Assembly: GCF_003182355.1 (NCBI RefSeq)
Contig: NZ_QGTW01000006.1
Span: forward strand, 62,001 to 126,000
Length of the DNA: 64,000 nucleotides
Reading direction: 5' to 3'
Source: Cytobacillus oceanisediminis
GTDB lineage: Bacteria > Bacillota > Bacilli > Bacillales > Cytobacillaceae
Shown: positions 35,969-45,498 of the stretch, piece after piece
Layout: every line of letters begins with the position of its first letter
Position numbering within the stretch: position 1 is the first letter of the stretch
Notes under the pieces: generated by a model
What the model was told of the DNA's origin: nothing
What the model saw: only the letters and a program-made list of their open reading frames with translations
Database searches by the model: none
Program-made: the position numbers and the translations under genes

Positions 35969-37195
35969 ATGAAGTTATCAACTAAAATTATTATTGCCCT
36001 GATCGCTGGGGGAATCACAGGTTTGTTCATTAATATATTTGCACCTGGCATTTTCCCGCAGCTGGACCAATTTATCTTCACTCCGCTTGGAAAGATATTT
36101 TTAAACCTTATAAATATGCTTGTTGTTCCGATTGTATTCTTTTCAATTACTCTGGGAACTGCAGGTCTTGGCGATCCGAAAAAACTAGGGCGGATCGGTA
36201 TTAAAACGATTTCATTTTTCCTTTTAACTACAAGTATAGCCATTATCATTGGCCTTTCCATTGCAGCTATATTTCAGCCGGGAAATGTTGGAGAATTTGA
36301 TATAACGAATGTGGAGTATGAATCAAAGGAAGCTCCCCCTGTTTCTGACACACTATTAAATATTATTCCAACCAATCCAGTAAAAGCTTTCGCTGAAGGA
36401 AATATGCTTCAGATTATTGCATTCTCTGTATTTGTCGGTTTTGCCCTGACAATGCTTGGAAGCAAAACAAAAGGAATATTGAATTTAATTGAACAAGGCA
36501 ATGACCTTATGATGTATCTTGTTAATCTGGTAATGAAATTTGCTCCATACGGAACTTTTGGCCTCATTGTTTCCGCTGTCGGCAGCCAGGGCCTTGATGC
36601 CATCAAAGCGATGGGCCTATATATGATCGTCGTCGTACTTGCACTAATTGTACATGCCATCTTGACTTATGGAACTTCAGTAGCCGTCTTTGCAAAGAAG
36701 AGTCCCTTATGGTTCTTTAAAGGCTTTGCACCTGCAATGGGTGTTGCATTTAGTACATCAAGCAGTAATGCCACTTTACCGATTTCCATGAGCACAGCCC
36801 AGAAAAACCTGAAAGTGCCGGAGTCCATAAGCAGCTTTGTCCAGCCGCTCGGCGCCACAATCAATATGGACGGAACAGCTATTATGCAGGGTGTCGCCAC
36901 GATCTTCATTGCACAGGTATTCAACGTGGATCTTACCTTCACACAGATAATCACTGTTGTCCTAACAGCTGTTCTTGCAAGCGTTGGTACTGCTGGTGTA
37001 CCGGGAGTCGGCCTAATTATGCTGGCTATGGTCCTGAATTCAGTTAACCTGCCGGTCGAAGGTATAGCCTTAATTATCGGAATAGACCGCCTGCTTGATA
37101 TGACACGTACAGCCGTCAATATTACTGGTGATGCTGCATGCGCTGTTATTGTGGCAGAAACTGAGGAAAAAAGAGAAGGACTTAAGGCAAATTAA
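35969..37195 (+). CDS. gltT: glutamate/aspartate:cation symporter (DAACS family)
   Basis: 408 residues from the ATG at 35969 (GGAGG 9 bases upstream). Family motifs are FLNLINMLVVPIVFFSI, the serine-rich reentrant loop AFSTSSSNATLP, the substrate loop NMDGTAIMQG and the DRLLDMTRTAVNITGD helix. It imports acidic amino acids (or C4-dicarboxylates) with protons or sodium. Control by the upstream c-di-AMP riboswitch supports a glutamate/aspartate osmolyte role. gltP is an alternative name. Confidence 0.92.
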   Translation: MKLSTKIIIALIAGGITGLFINIFAPGIFPQLDQFIFTPLGKIFLNLINMLVVPIVFFSITLGTAGLGDPKKLGRIGIKTISFFLLTTSIAIIIGLSIAAIFQPGNVGEFDITNVEYESKEAPPVSDTLLNIIPTNPVKAFAEGNMLQIIAFSVFVGFALTMLGSKTKGILNLIEQGNDLMMYLVNLVMKFAPYGTFGLIVSAVGSQGLDAIKAMGLYMIVVVLALIVHAILTYGTSVAVFAKKSPLWFFKGFAPAMGVAFSTSSSNATLPISMSTAQKNLKVPESISSFVQPLGATINMDGTAIMQGVATIFIAQVFNVDLTFTQIITVVLTAVLASVGTAGVPGVGLIMLAMVLNSVNLPVEGIALIIGIDRLLDMTRTAVNITGDAACAVIVAETEEKREGLKAN

Positions 37196-37205
37196 TAAAT
37201 TGAGG

Positions 37206-37233
37206 CCGGCACTGTTTCTCAGTGCCGGTTCTT
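37206..37233 (+). terminator. intrinsic terminator after gltT
   Basis: Perfect 9-bp GC-rich stem CCGGCACTG/CAGTGCCGG with a TTTCT loop and TTCTTT tail. Confidence 0.85.
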
Positions 37234-37586
37234 TATTGATTAAAATAAAGGAATACAGATTTTCTCAAATAAGCATATTGACTTTCATTCGTATCAGCAT
37301 AAGCTTCCTCCCGGTTTGAAGGAAGATCCATATAATCAATATCCTCTTTGAACTGGGAAGCTGTAAAGTCATACCGTTTACCATTAATAGTGTTATAGAA
37401 ATGCCAGCCTTTACTTAACTCCGTTTTCTTTATATCTCCACCAAGTAGATCATTTACAACCAAAGCAGTCACCCCGCATTGGCCATTCGCTGGATTTTCA
37501 CTGGTCCACTTGGAGCTTGAAGTTAATGACCATGATTTTGTTAATGCTTCCATTAACTGTTCGATGTTTAGTAATTTATTAGACAT
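37233..37586 (-). CDS. yunG: YunG-like conserved protein
   Basis: 117 residues. SSSKWTSENPANGQCGVTAL, GWHFYNTINGKRYDFTASQF and the overall length match the uncharacterised Bacillus YunG family. The conserved Cys and His with a QCGVTA context recall transglutaminase- or NlpC-like folds, but no activity is established. It lies convergent to gltT and downstream of the broken RDD gene. Confidence 0.8.
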   Translation of the reverse strand: MSNKLLNIEQLMEALTKSWSLTSSSKWTSENPANGQCGVTALVVNDLLGGDIKKTELSKGWHFYNTINGKRYDFTASQFKEDIDYMDLPSNREEAYADTNESQYAYLRKSVFLYFNQ

Positions 37587-37594
37587 ATCTTTTT

Positions 37595-38010
37595 TTACCC
37601 CTTGTATCCTATATATGTACCTCCAATTAAATCATGCAGTCCCCTTCCATCTTTACGGAAAATAATCATTATAATACTGACGATCATTGATATTACAAAA
37701 GTTAGTCCCATAAGTAAATAATGTCCAATCACCTCTGTCAAAACATATTACCGAGAGTGAGATTCTGGTCATCTATATACCTTTTAATCCCTATCTTAAA
37801 AATTCTCTTGCCGATTACATAGCCAGACCAAAAGACAGGCGTTATAGTTAAGTAAGCTATATAGATCAATTGCCAGGTTAAGCTGTCCTTCCAGGTAACA
37901 ATGAACTCCCCATAAATGATATAATATCCAATTGCACATACAAACAAGATCAATAAGAAGTCCAGAAAACTGGCCAATAGCCTGATTCCAAATCCTGCTG
38001 GTCTGTTAAT
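37595..38010 (-). pseudogene. RDD family membrane protein, frameshifted
   Basis: About 138 residues in two frames. RPAGFGIRLLASFLDF (RDD opening) and three membrane helices run to GNMF at 37738. One T is missing in ATGTTTTG, and the rest resumes in the next frame: TEVIGHYLLMGLTFV, IIMIIFRKDGRGLHDLIGGT. The expected start codon is ATT at 38008-38010, with GGGGAGG 10 bases upstream and no ATG, GTG or TTG nearby. Confidence 0.8.
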
Positions 38011-38069
38011 ACTCCTTATTACCTCCCCCTCCGAATCTACATTTTAGCACAATTTCCCAATATAAGTTA

Positions 38070-38228
38070 AATCCATGAAGGACAAAACTCCTTGAAGGGA
38101 AGACCAAGATATCCTTCATTAAACCTCTGAGGGACGAAACTCCTTGAATGTAGGGACAAAATGTCCTTCATTTACCCTTTGAAGAACCAAATTTCTTGAA
38201 GATTAGATCAAAATGTCCTTCATCAAAT
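38070..38228. repeat. three tandem 52-bp repeats (array A)
   Basis: Units with CTCCTTGAA-like cores at 38088, 38140 and 38192 and TCCTTCAT cores at about 38113, 38165 and 38217, all spaced exactly 52 bp. TGAAGGACA-type and TGTCCTTCA-type ends are complementary, so each unit has dyad character. It is intergenic between the RDD and MerR genes. Confidence 0.85.
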
Positions 38229-38312
38229 TTAATAATCATTTTTCTTGCTAACTAATCACATTCTAGTATAATTAATTCATAAACCATTACGTTATAGTTC
38301 GGAGGGGTACTC

Positions 38313-38713
38313 ATGGGGCTGAGAAGTTAAGAATTGGGGAGTTGGCTGAGAAAGCCAATGTTACCAAGAGAACAATAGATTACTATACAACACTTGGCTT
38401 ATTAAAAGCAGAACGTTCTCCTTCAAATTACCGCTATTATGATTACTCCTCTATCGAACGTATTGCTTTTATTGAAAAATGTAAGGATGATGGATTATCA
38501 TTAGAGGAAATTAAGAATAAGGTGATCAGCCAATTTTCTGAAGAAGTGGATGTTCTTGAACTCCGCTTAAAAATACAGGATTTGGAGAAGGATGTATCTA
38601 AGGCTCTTTCTCAGTTGAAAGAATCTGATCCAATTAAATATGAACACTTTAAAAAGAAATTATCAAACGATAGCTTATCATTAATTCAGTCATTGCTCTT
38701 ATTGCTGAGCTAA
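38313..38713 (+). CDS. MerR family transcriptional regulator (start region frameshifted)
   Basis: About 133 residues. The HTH is LRIGELAEKANVTKRTIDYYTTLGLL, then the wing YRYYDYSSIERI and a C-terminal coiled coil to 123. The ribosome site GGAGGGG serves the ATG at 38313, but that frame hits TAA after five codons (MGLRS). One extra T in AAGTTAAG would join MGLRS to LRIGEL. Otherwise translation must start at TTG 38342, inside the first helix. The effector is unknown. The regulator precedes the CNNM-type gene by about 90 bp. Confidence 0.75.
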
Positions 38714-38774
38714 TGAATACGTCGGCACTGAAATTGTGCAGGGAAACTTTAACAAACAATCTATAGGAGGTGTA

Positions 38775-38795
38775 AGTCTTACTTTATGTAAGACT
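38775..38795 (+). promoter_or_regulatory. hairpin between Shine-Dalgarno and TTG start
   Basis: AGTCTTAC-TTTAT-GTAAGACT, an 8-bp stem between AGGAGG (38765-38770) and TTG (38801). Looping it out leaves 9 bases between them. The loop region also contains ATGTAA, a start followed by a stop in the frame of the gene. Confidence 0.6.
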
Positions 38796-38800
38796 GCTCG

Positions 38801-40102
38801 TTGACCACAACCATTAATTTATTACTGATTGCTTTATTAATAGCATTAACCGCATTTTTCGTCGCAACGGAATTTGCCATTGTAAAGGTCCGTGTTTCGA
38901 GGATCGATCAGCTAATAGCTGAAGAAAAAAAAGGCTCAGCAGCGGCCAAGAAAGTCGTATCCCATTTAGATGAATACTTATCAGCTTGCCAGCTAGGAAT
39001 CACCATGACTGCATTAGGACTAGGTTGGCTTGGTGAACCTACTGTTGAGAAGCTCTTGCACCCATTGTTTGAGTATTTTGAGCTGAATAAATCGGTAACC
39101 CATATACTATCCTTTGGAATTGCTTTTGCCCTTGTAACCTTTCTTCATGTTGTAATTGGGGAGCTAGCCCCCAAAACGGTTGCCATTCAAAAGGCAGAAG
39201 CTATTACCTTGGCATTTGCAAAACCGATTATATGGTTTTATAAAATTGCCTATCCTATTATCTGGTTCTTAAATGGGTCAGCGCGTGTCCTTGTTGGCCT
39301 GTTTGGCTTAAAGCCTGCATCCGAACATGAAATCGCCCATTCGGAAGAGGAACTCCGGATTCTTTTATCGGAAAGTTATAAAAGCGGTGAAATTAATAAA
39401 AATGAATTGAAGTACATGAACAATATCTTTGAATTTGACGAAAGAGTAGCCAAAGAAATCATGGTTCCGCGGACGGAAATGATCACGATTTCCATTGACG
39501 ACAGCTTTAAAGAGATAATCGACACGATCCAATCTGAAAATTACACGCGGTACCCTGTGGAAGATGGAGACAAAGACAATATCCGCGGTTTCATCAATGT
39601 GAAAGAATTCTTAACAGCCAATCTGACAAACAGATTAAAGCCGGAAAAATTGGATTTGGATTCCTTCATTAATCCAGTCATCCATGTCATTGAAAGCATT
39701 CCGATTCATGACCTGCTTGTCAAAATGCAAAAAGAACGGACACATATGGCGATACTTATCGATGAATATGGCGGCACTTCCGGTTTAGTAACCGTAGAAG
39801 ATATCCTGGAGGAAATCGTCGGTGAAATCCGGGATGAATTTGACGAAGATGAAATCCCTGAAATTCGAAAATTAAATGACCATCACTATATTCTGAATTC
39901 CAAATTGCTTATAGAAGATGTTAACAATTTACTAGGGACTGATTTTCACCATGAAGATGTAGATACAATTGGCGGTTGGTTCCTGACTCAGCATATGGAT
40001 GACGCTGATATCGGAACTGCCATTGAAGCTGAAGGCTTTACATTCAAAGTACATGAAAAAGACGGGCATCAGCTGCATTATTTAGAAGTTGTTAAATTAT
40101 AA
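38801..40102 (+). CDS. CNNM/CorC-type transporter-associated membrane protein
   Basis: 433 residues. The DUF21 membrane domain (about 5-200) has [36 protein letters not shown] and [17 protein letters not shown] pair (about 215-335: [37 protein letters not shown]) and the CorC_HlyC domain (about 350-433, IGGWFL) follow. The family takes part in magnesium export or homeostasis. The start is TTG at 38801; a closer ATG at 38786 is followed immediately by TAA. Ends at a strong terminator. Confidence 0.88.
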   Translation: MTTTINLLLIALLIALTAFFVATEFAIVKVRVSRIDQLIAEEKKGSAAAKKVVSHLDEYLSACQLGITMTALGLGWLGEPTVEKLLHPLFEYFELNKSVTHILSFGIAFALVTFLHVVIGELAPKTVAIQKAEAITLAFAKPIIWFYKIAYPIIWFLNGSARVLVGLFGLKPASEHEIAHSEEELRILLSESYKSGEINKNELKYMNNIFEFDERVAKEIMVPRTEMITISIDDSFKEIIDTIQSENYTRYPVEDGDKDNIRGFINVKEFLTANLTNRLKPEKLDLDSFINPVIHVIESIPIHDLLVKMQKERTHMAILIDEYGGTSGLVTVEDILEEIVGEIRDEFDEDEIPEIRKLNDHHYILNSKLLIEDVNNLLGTDFHHEDVDTIGGWFLTQHMDDADIGTAIEAEGFTFKVHEKDGHQLHYLEVVKL

Positions 40103-40106
40103 AAAG

Positions 40107-40142
40107 CAAAGAGCTGACGGACATTTCCGTCAGCTCTTTTTT
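40107..40142 (+). terminator. intrinsic terminator of the CNNM gene
   Basis: GAGCTGACGGA paired with TCCGTCAGCTC, then T6. Confidence 0.9.
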
Positions 40143-40232
40143 GCTTTACAAATCTCCAAACCTGGCAACCACTTAAATAAGCTCTTCAGACAAGCATTTA
40201 AAACATATACTGGCTGTTCCTGCATCCCTTTT

Positions 40233-41073
40233 TCAGCTAAACATAACGAGGTATTTGGAAACCCAGGCAATATAATAGGCTCCTGGTATGAACAACACTT
40301 GTGCAATGACAGTTCCAATAAGCCTTGAAGAAATCATCAAGATCGATATCCCTTTGAGTGTCGAGTACTTACCTTTTCCGTGTACAACATTATCTGCCAG
40401 TACAGAAATTTTCGGATCGACGAAAATAGATAAAAGGATGGTTGCGACCCCGTTTATCAGGCCGGAAGCCATAACGGTTGTCCCAGATCTATCAGGTGCC
40501 AGCAAAGAGGCATAAAGCGCATAAGACACCAATTGTATAAATAGCCGTTACGAACATATTAAACAAAAACAGCCTTTTCGGTATTTCGCTTAATTTTATT
40601 CCTTTTAAATAAGAAAATCGGGGAATCCCAAATTGTGTCAATCCTCTTTTTAGATATTTCCAGGTAAAACCGATTTTCAGCAATGAAGGCACGGATCCCC
40701 CCTCGTTTGCCAGGTGAATGATAGCTCTTGAAAAAATTGCGACAAAGGTCGGCAGCAATAAAATCCCGATGATGGTTCCAACTGTAGACGCGCCTATCAG
40801 GACTCTGTACTGGTTTTCCACAAAAGCCAGGAAATTTTCTTCTGGTGCTGTATCAACAATACTGCCAGTGAATGGCTGTTGCATCATATTAGCCATCCTC
40901 GATACAATCACTATCATGCTAAATAAAGACAAACCCGAAGCAATCAGCTTCACCCTCGCTCCTGATAACCGTACCGCGTAGGCAAGCGTTTCGATACTAT
41001 GTATAAGGATAATAAACAATGAAACTAACAATACTTTTACAGTAATAAACTCCAAAGAGAACAATTCTTCCAT
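40233..41073 (-). pseudogene. amj: lipid II flippase Amj, frameshifted
   Basis: A polytopic membrane protein of about 279 residues in two frames. The N-terminal 190 residues (SIETLAYAVRLSGARVKLIA, SRMANMMQQPFTG) are followed by one extra T near 40520 (GTCTTATGCG). The tail resumes with ALYASLLAPDRSGTTVMAS, INGVATILLSIFVDP and SVLADNVVHGK. These are hallmarks of Amj, the alternate lipid II flippase of peptidoglycan synthesis. A one-base error is possible; if real, MurJ must serve alone. Confidence 0.85.
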
Positions 41074-41101
41074 TTTTTCTCAATTATACCATATCCCTAG
41101 T

Positions 41102-41323
41102 TTATAAATATTTGTAACGAGACAAAAAAATAAAGAGCGAAACCGCAATGCTTAAATATCGATACCCCTTTTCGCCTTTTTTTAGTTCTTCCAATCCAAT
41201 CACCAACATCAATAAACCCAGAAAAAAGGCATTGTAAGGAACTAATTCAAAGCTCTCGCTGAATAGCATTTAAAGGGATACGGAAATTACAATTAAAGAT
41301 AAAATGATTCTTATATTCTTCAA
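41102..41323 (-). pseudogene. DUF3953 small membrane protein with in-frame stop
   Basis: A 73-codon frame from TTG 41323: KNIRIILSLIVISVSL, TAA at 41270-41272, then MLFSESFELVPYNAFFLGLL, MLVIGLEELKKGEKG and YRYLSIAVSLFIFLSRY. The pattern (two helices joined by LEELKKG) is that of DUF3953 proteins. Only the TAA breaks it. An ATG directly follows the stop but has no ribosome site. Confidence 0.7.
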
Positions 41324-41365
41324 ATATATTCCTCTGAACTATTGGATTGCTCAAAGTTTAATCGT

Positions 41366-41908
41366 CTATTTTTCAGCTTCATGTTTGTCGAGCATTTCTT
41401 GAAGATACTCTTCAGACTTCCCTCTAGGAATACTTAGACTTTCCCATTTCTCATCCTTTAATAGCTTGCCAATATAGACAATCTGTCCAACATGGTATGC
41501 ATAATGAGCCATTTGCCTTTCAATAGCATCTATAACTAAATGACTTTCACCGCGAATATAAACCTTCCTTAGTAAATCCTGTTCATTTAAACTATCTAAT
41601 GCTGCGAAAAGTACCTGCCAGCCTTTATCCCAAATTTTTAGCAGTTCTTCCCTGGAAGCAATAGCTGTTGAAAATTCTTCATCACGATTTCGATATGCTT
41701 TCTCTCCATCTGTTGTTAAAAAGTCAGTCCACCTGGAAACCATATTGCCGCTCAAATGCCTTATAATCACAGCCACATTATTCGATTCATCATTATAAGC
41801 CCAATTCAACTCATCATCAGAAAGCTGTTGGATTGTCTTATCGCCAAGACTCTTGACGCTTTGAAACCTGTTCACCACGATCTTTAAATAATTTTGGCCA
41901 ACGCTCAC
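41366..41908 (-). CDS. DinB-like DUF1572 family protein
   Basis: 180 residues forming a DinB-type four-helix bundle. The metal-site histidines are in VIIRHLSGNM and MAHYAYHVGQIVYIGK. GTG start with AAAGGAGGTC at 7 bases. DUF1572 and DinB proteins are putative thiol transferases or metal-dependent hydrolases; no substrate is known. Monocistronic. Confidence 0.88.
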   Translation of the reverse strand: MSVGQNYLKIVVNRFQSVKSLGDKTIQQLSDDELNWAYNDESNNVAVIIRHLSGNMVSRWTDFLTTDGEKAYRNRDEEFSTAIASREELLKIWDKGWQVLFAALDSLNEQDLLRKVYIRGESHLVIDAIERQMAHYAYHVGQIVYIGKLLKDEKWESLSIPRGKSEEYLQEMLDKHEAEK

Positions 41909-42030
41909 AAAAAGACCTCCTTTTTCTACAACAACACTAATACCTTTTAAGATATAAAGACTTACTAAGTTTTATCCCTAGCAGAAAAACATTTATTTGA
42001 ATAGCTGCTTGTTTCCTGTGAGAATACAAG

Positions 42031-42349
42031 TTAATCAGATGGATTAGCTACTTTTTTAGTCTTAACTCCTTCGATTTCGTCGTTAATCGGCGGGATTAAC
42101 TACCTTTCTTAGCTTAACCCCTTCGATTTCGTCGTTAATCGGCGGGATTAACTACCCTTTCTAGCTGAACTCCTTCAATTTCGTCGTTAATCGGCGGGAT
42201 TAACTACCCTTTCTAGCTAAACCACCTTGATTTCGTCGTTAATCGGCGGGATTAACTACCCTTTTTAGCTAAACCCCTTCGATTTCGTTGTTAATCGGAT
42301 GCATTAACTACCTATCTTAGCTAACTCCCTTCGATTTCGTCGTTAATCA
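42031..42349. repeat. six tandem 52-bp repeats (array B)
   Basis: TTTCGTCGTTAATC begins at 42075, 42127, 42179, 42231, 42283 and 42335, exactly 52 bp apart, with a partial unit before the first. Each full unit holds the dyad GTTAATC-N5-GATTAAC (weaker in unit 5) and ends CTAGCTAAACCCCTTCGAT. The flanks 41909-42030 and 42350-42486 contain no gene. Confidence 0.95.
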
Positions 42350-42486
42350 AAGGAATTTACCATGTATCCCCTTCTTTCTACTATTTTTATTTTTTATAGC
42401 CTTTCAAAATCCTTGCTTAAACAAGCTTGTTTGAATTGTTTGGATCTCAAAAGACTTTTAATGTCAGAGGGATTATCATAGGATAA

Positions 42487-42908
42487 CTAAATATGAAAAT
42501 AGTTAATATACTCCAGAATGGCAAAGATGTAGATAAATGCAGAAAAAATATACCGCTTAATGGCAGTTAAGGCTGCCACTTTACATAATCTGCTATGAAT
42601 GCACCAGGAAGGATTATGATAAAACCTACATTTATTTTCTTTAAAGACCTTAACTTCTGAACAATCCTGATAGGAGTAATCGATGTATTCTCACTCCTTA
42701 ACCGCATCCATTTTACAAACCAGTAAACAGCCCCTTGCACCAAAAGAAATTCCAGCAGCAAAAACGATGTCCAAAACGAAAGAAGAGAATATAAATGCAT
42801 TTGAGGGAATGTATAATTTAGCAAATAACTAATAAAAATAAATAGAATGAGACTCATCGTTTCACCTGTGTAAAGATAGGAAAGCCTTTTTTCTAGCTTT
42901 TTCCGCAA
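42487..42908 (-). pseudogene. hypothetical integral membrane protein, frameshifted
   Basis: About 141 residues with four hydrophobic helices. The first frame runs from TTG 42908 (GCGAGG upstream) to YVKWQP-stop at 42567. Adding one G (TGG to TGGG near 42574) continues it as AALTAIKRYIFSAFIYIFAI, then LEYINYF to TAG at 42487. No family is recognised. Confidence 0.6.
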
Positions 42909-42947
42909 ATAAAAACCTCGCTTTAAAAAAAGATTCTCATAAACAAA

Positions 42948-43328
42948 TTAATAGCTTGTTAAAGTATTTAACTCATTTATTCGTCTCCGAACCTCAGCCG
43001 CTAATTTTGTTGCCAGATCGATTTGAAAAATAACATAGTTATATTTTACATGGCCTTCCAGACCAATGATCATTAACGGCTCTCTTCGTTCATAGGAAAG
43101 AAAATACCATTCATTTCCGTATTTATAGCTGCCTTCATATATATTTAAAGGAGCAATTGAAGTACCGGGCATCCTCAGCATCCATTGGGGAGCTTGAAAA
43201 TAGTCAACCGTAACATTTTTGATCATAGAGTAAGGCATGATGATTTTCCGCTTCAGAGCAAAATATGCTGTTAGACCCGTTAGCTTTAAAGTAAGTTCTA
43301 CTTCTCCAAAATGAATTTCCCTGCCCAA
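42948..43328 (-). CDS. PH-like domain protein, uncharacterised
   Basis: 126 residues, mostly beta, ending in a helix (LATKLAAEVRRRINEL). The IIMPYSMIKNVTVDYF strand and WYFLSYERREPLMIIGL resemble bacterial PH-like domains. ATG 16 bases after the DUF4440 gene, so probably the same transcript. Function unknown. Confidence 0.6.
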   Translation of the reverse strand: MGREIHFGEVELTLKLTGLTAYFALKRKIIMPYSMIKNVTVDYFQAPQWMLRMPGTSIAPLNIYEGSYKYGNEWYFLSYERREPLMIIGLEGHVKYNYVIFQIDLATKLAAEVRRRINELNTLTSY

Positions 43329-43343
43329 GATACAGCCTCCTTT

Positions 43344-43697
43344 TTAGGATTTTGTGATCGTTCCCTGATGAAAAAACATCTGCCATCTGCCATCGATAAA
43401 TTTCCATATAGAGCTGCGCAACGAATTCTGCATTCTGGTATCGTCCCTTACCCGATAGGTTGCCAGCACTGTATCATCTGATAATGGGTGAAGATCAAAT
43501 TCGGAAAGAGTCATCTTCATTACTCCGATTCCTTCTGGCACAATACAATCTTTTTTATACCAGACGTTCCCTGAGCTTCCGAATTCAAAAAAACCTTCCG
43601 CAAGCAGCTTATCAATCTCTTTAGGAGAAGTACGGATTTCAGGTTTAAGTAGCTTTAGCTCCAGTTCGAGTATTTGTTTTTTTAATTGTTCCATCAT
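43344..43697 (-). CDS. DUF4440/SnoaL-like protein (NTF2 fold)
   Basis: 117 residues: an N-terminal helix, LLAEGFFEFGSSGNVW, TVLATYRVRDD and SSIWKFIDGRWQMFFHQGT, the last a standard ending of DUF4440. NTF2-fold proteins of this group bind small ligands or act as isomerases. Starts ATGATG with AGAAAGGAA. Confidence 0.8.
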   Translation of the reverse strand: MMEQLKKQILELELKLLKPEIRTSPKEIDKLLAEGFFEFGSSGNVWYKKDCIVPEGIGVMKMTLSEFDLHPLSDDTVLATYRVRDDTRMQNSLRSSIWKFIDGRWQMFFHQGTITKS

Positions 43698-43721
43698 CTA
43701 AATTCCTTTCTATTAAAAAAT

Positions 43722-44058
43722 TTAACCATGAACCTTTACCCTGGGACAGCGTTTCATTATTTCGGCGATAAACTATTCATTATTTTCAGGCAAATCTTGA
43801 CGCTCCCTAATAAAGTTTTTTTGTGAAAAAAATTACACAATGCCTTTCGATGACAAAATTCTGTAACCGGTATACATATCATTTGCAGATGAAATTTGCG
43901 TAATTTCATCATAAAGGATTTCACGGCTAATCTGCCCGCCTTTTACTAAAAGGAAATCATTATAAAAAACATACTTTATAGATACGGAAGTCCATAAGCA
44001 AAACGACCAGAGCAATAATAACTTTAAAATGCTTAACTACCTTTGAACCAAAAACCAT
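43722..44058 (-). pseudogene. bacterial PH-domain (bPH_6-like) membrane protein, heavily decayed
   Basis: An ATG at 44058 (GGAGGAACCCC upstream) reads VVKHFKVIIALVVLL. The next frame gives SVSIKYVFYNDFLLVKGG and YDEITQISSANDMYTG, and later frames give LLGSVKI, PENNE-stop-FIAEIMKR to 43722. At least three frame changes and one stop. Confidence 0.65.
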
Positions 44059-44159
44059 GGGGAGGGGTTCCTCCTTTAAATCTCGATAATCGCCTTTTAT
44101 AGAAAAATTTAGATTACATTTTAATACGTATACTTTGTTAAAAAAGTTTCATAAAAATA

Positions 44160-44192
44160 AAAATCCCAGCCACATGGGTGGCCAGGATTATT
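44160..44192 (-). terminator. intrinsic terminator of the DUF805 gene
   Basis: AATCCTGGCCAC paired with GTGGCTGGGATT (one mismatch), then TTTATTTTT on the minus strand. Confidence 0.75.
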
Positions 44193-44193
44193 A

Positions 44194-44562
44194 TTAAATT
44201 GCCGCTTTTTTCGGATTTGGACCGTATTTATTTGAGCCCGGCTCGCTGTCCATAAAAGTAAAGATCAAGATAACAATTCCCCCGATTAAAGGAATCAGAG
44301 ATATTAAAATCCACCACCCGCTCTTTCCGGTATCGTGAAGTCTGCGAACTGTGACGGAAAGACTCGGAATTAAAAGGATAAGAGAAAATAGGGTTGTTAA
44401 GATCCCAAAATTTTCGTTAAACTCCAGTCCAAGAGACATCTCCAAAATGGTAAGAATGACTGAAATAATAAATGTAACCAGTATAAACATCCAGTACTCT
44501 TTTCGTCTGGATCTGCCGCTGAAATTAAATGTTTTTCGTAACGCTTCTATAAACCAGATCAT
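44194..44562 (-). CDS. DUF805 family membrane protein
   Basis: 122 residues. FNFSGRSRRKEYWMF, the central helices, RRLHDTGKSGWWILISLIPL and the tail GSNKYGPNP are diagnostic of DUF805. The start at 44562 follows GGAGGTGAATACAAC. Function unknown; the family is an inner-membrane protein often seen near stress genes. Confidence 0.92.
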   Translation of the reverse strand: MIWFIEALRKTFNFSGRSRRKEYWMFILVTFIISVILTILEMSLGLEFNENFGILTTLFSLILLIPSLSVTVRRLHDTGKSGWWILISLIPLIGGIVILIFTFMDSEPGSNKYGPNPKKAAI

Positions 44563-44719
44563 GTTGTATTCACCTCCGCTGCGCAAGTCCATATTATTAT
44601 AGCAATTCCATAAGAATTAAAGTAGACAGTTATGGTACTGATTTTTATAGGTTTGCTTGAGGTGTAATTTTCCAGCCAATTAATCCCTGGCTTGTTAAGG
44701 ACATGTATTTATTCAGCTG

Positions 44720-44902
44720 TCACTTTTTATCTGAGCTGTCTTCATAACCATTACTTGGCGACTTTGTACTTTCTCCATGCTTCACACCCTTGCTTTTATA
44801 GGGTTTCGCACTTTTGGCTTTATTTGCACTCTTTTGCCAACGATTCCATCCCTTCTTTCCTGTTCCTCTGCCTGTTCCGCTCTTGGCTTTCGCTTTACTC
44901 AT
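44720..44902 (-). CDS. DUF3934 small basic protein
   Basis: 60 residues, rich in Lys, Gly and Ser, with SGTGRGTGKKGWNRWQKSA and AKPYKSKG as in DUF3934. ATG at 44902 with GGAGATGATTTTA. Function unknown. Confidence 0.75.
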   Translation of the reverse strand: MSKAKAKSGTGRGTGKKGWNRWQKSANKAKSAKPYKSKGVKHGESTKSPSNGYEDSSDKK

Positions 44903-45047
44903 TAAAATCATCTCCAATATTCTTTTATGCTAATGGATATTCTAATCCATTTATGGTTTGTAAAATTAAAATAATAAACGCCCCTAGGCAAATTGCATAA
45001 ATTTAATGCACCGCGGTTTATAGCACTTTTTTATTTCTTTAAAGTGG

Positions 45048-45235
45048 AAGGTTAAGCTGCCACGATACGCCGAACTTAGAAGCTGCCTTTCACTACGCTC
45101 CCCTTTTTACCCGGCGATTTGCTTCTTGATAACGAGTGATGCTAGTTATCTTTGAATCCTTAATTAATGAAGTGTAAAAGTTCATAGCTTCTTCTGCATT
45201 TCCTGGAACATTTATTGGGTGAATTTTGACAATAT
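45048..45235 (-). pseudogene. VOC/PhnB-like glyoxalase-fold remnant
   Basis: The minus strand reads KIHPINVPGNAEEAMNFYTS, then SKITSITRYQEANRR, a gap, and SKFGVSWQLN. These are the first and last segments of PhnB-like VOC proteins, with the middle deleted. The surrounding 44903-45048 and 45236-45498 hold no gene. Confidence 0.6.
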
Positions 45236-45498
45236 ATCAAGCTCCTTTTACCTTTGATTAGAAAAACCCTGTCAACATCTTAGAATACCATTAAAAAACA
45301 TAATAGCGCATATTCCTATCATTGTTTTTCGCTGTCATACTTCTTTCTGTATACCTTTCGATATGGTGATTGAAACAATAAGACCTATCATAAACAATTC
45401 CTTTTTCCAATTCAGGAGAAAATTTTTACTATTTTGCCCTTGTCAACGGCATCTATGCAAGGAATGGCTTTACCAGGGAAAACTGTTTTTATAGATTT

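Noticed and set aside
42031..42349. CRISPR array
   Set aside because: Units are near-identical over their full 52 bp; there are no unique spacers and no cas genes.
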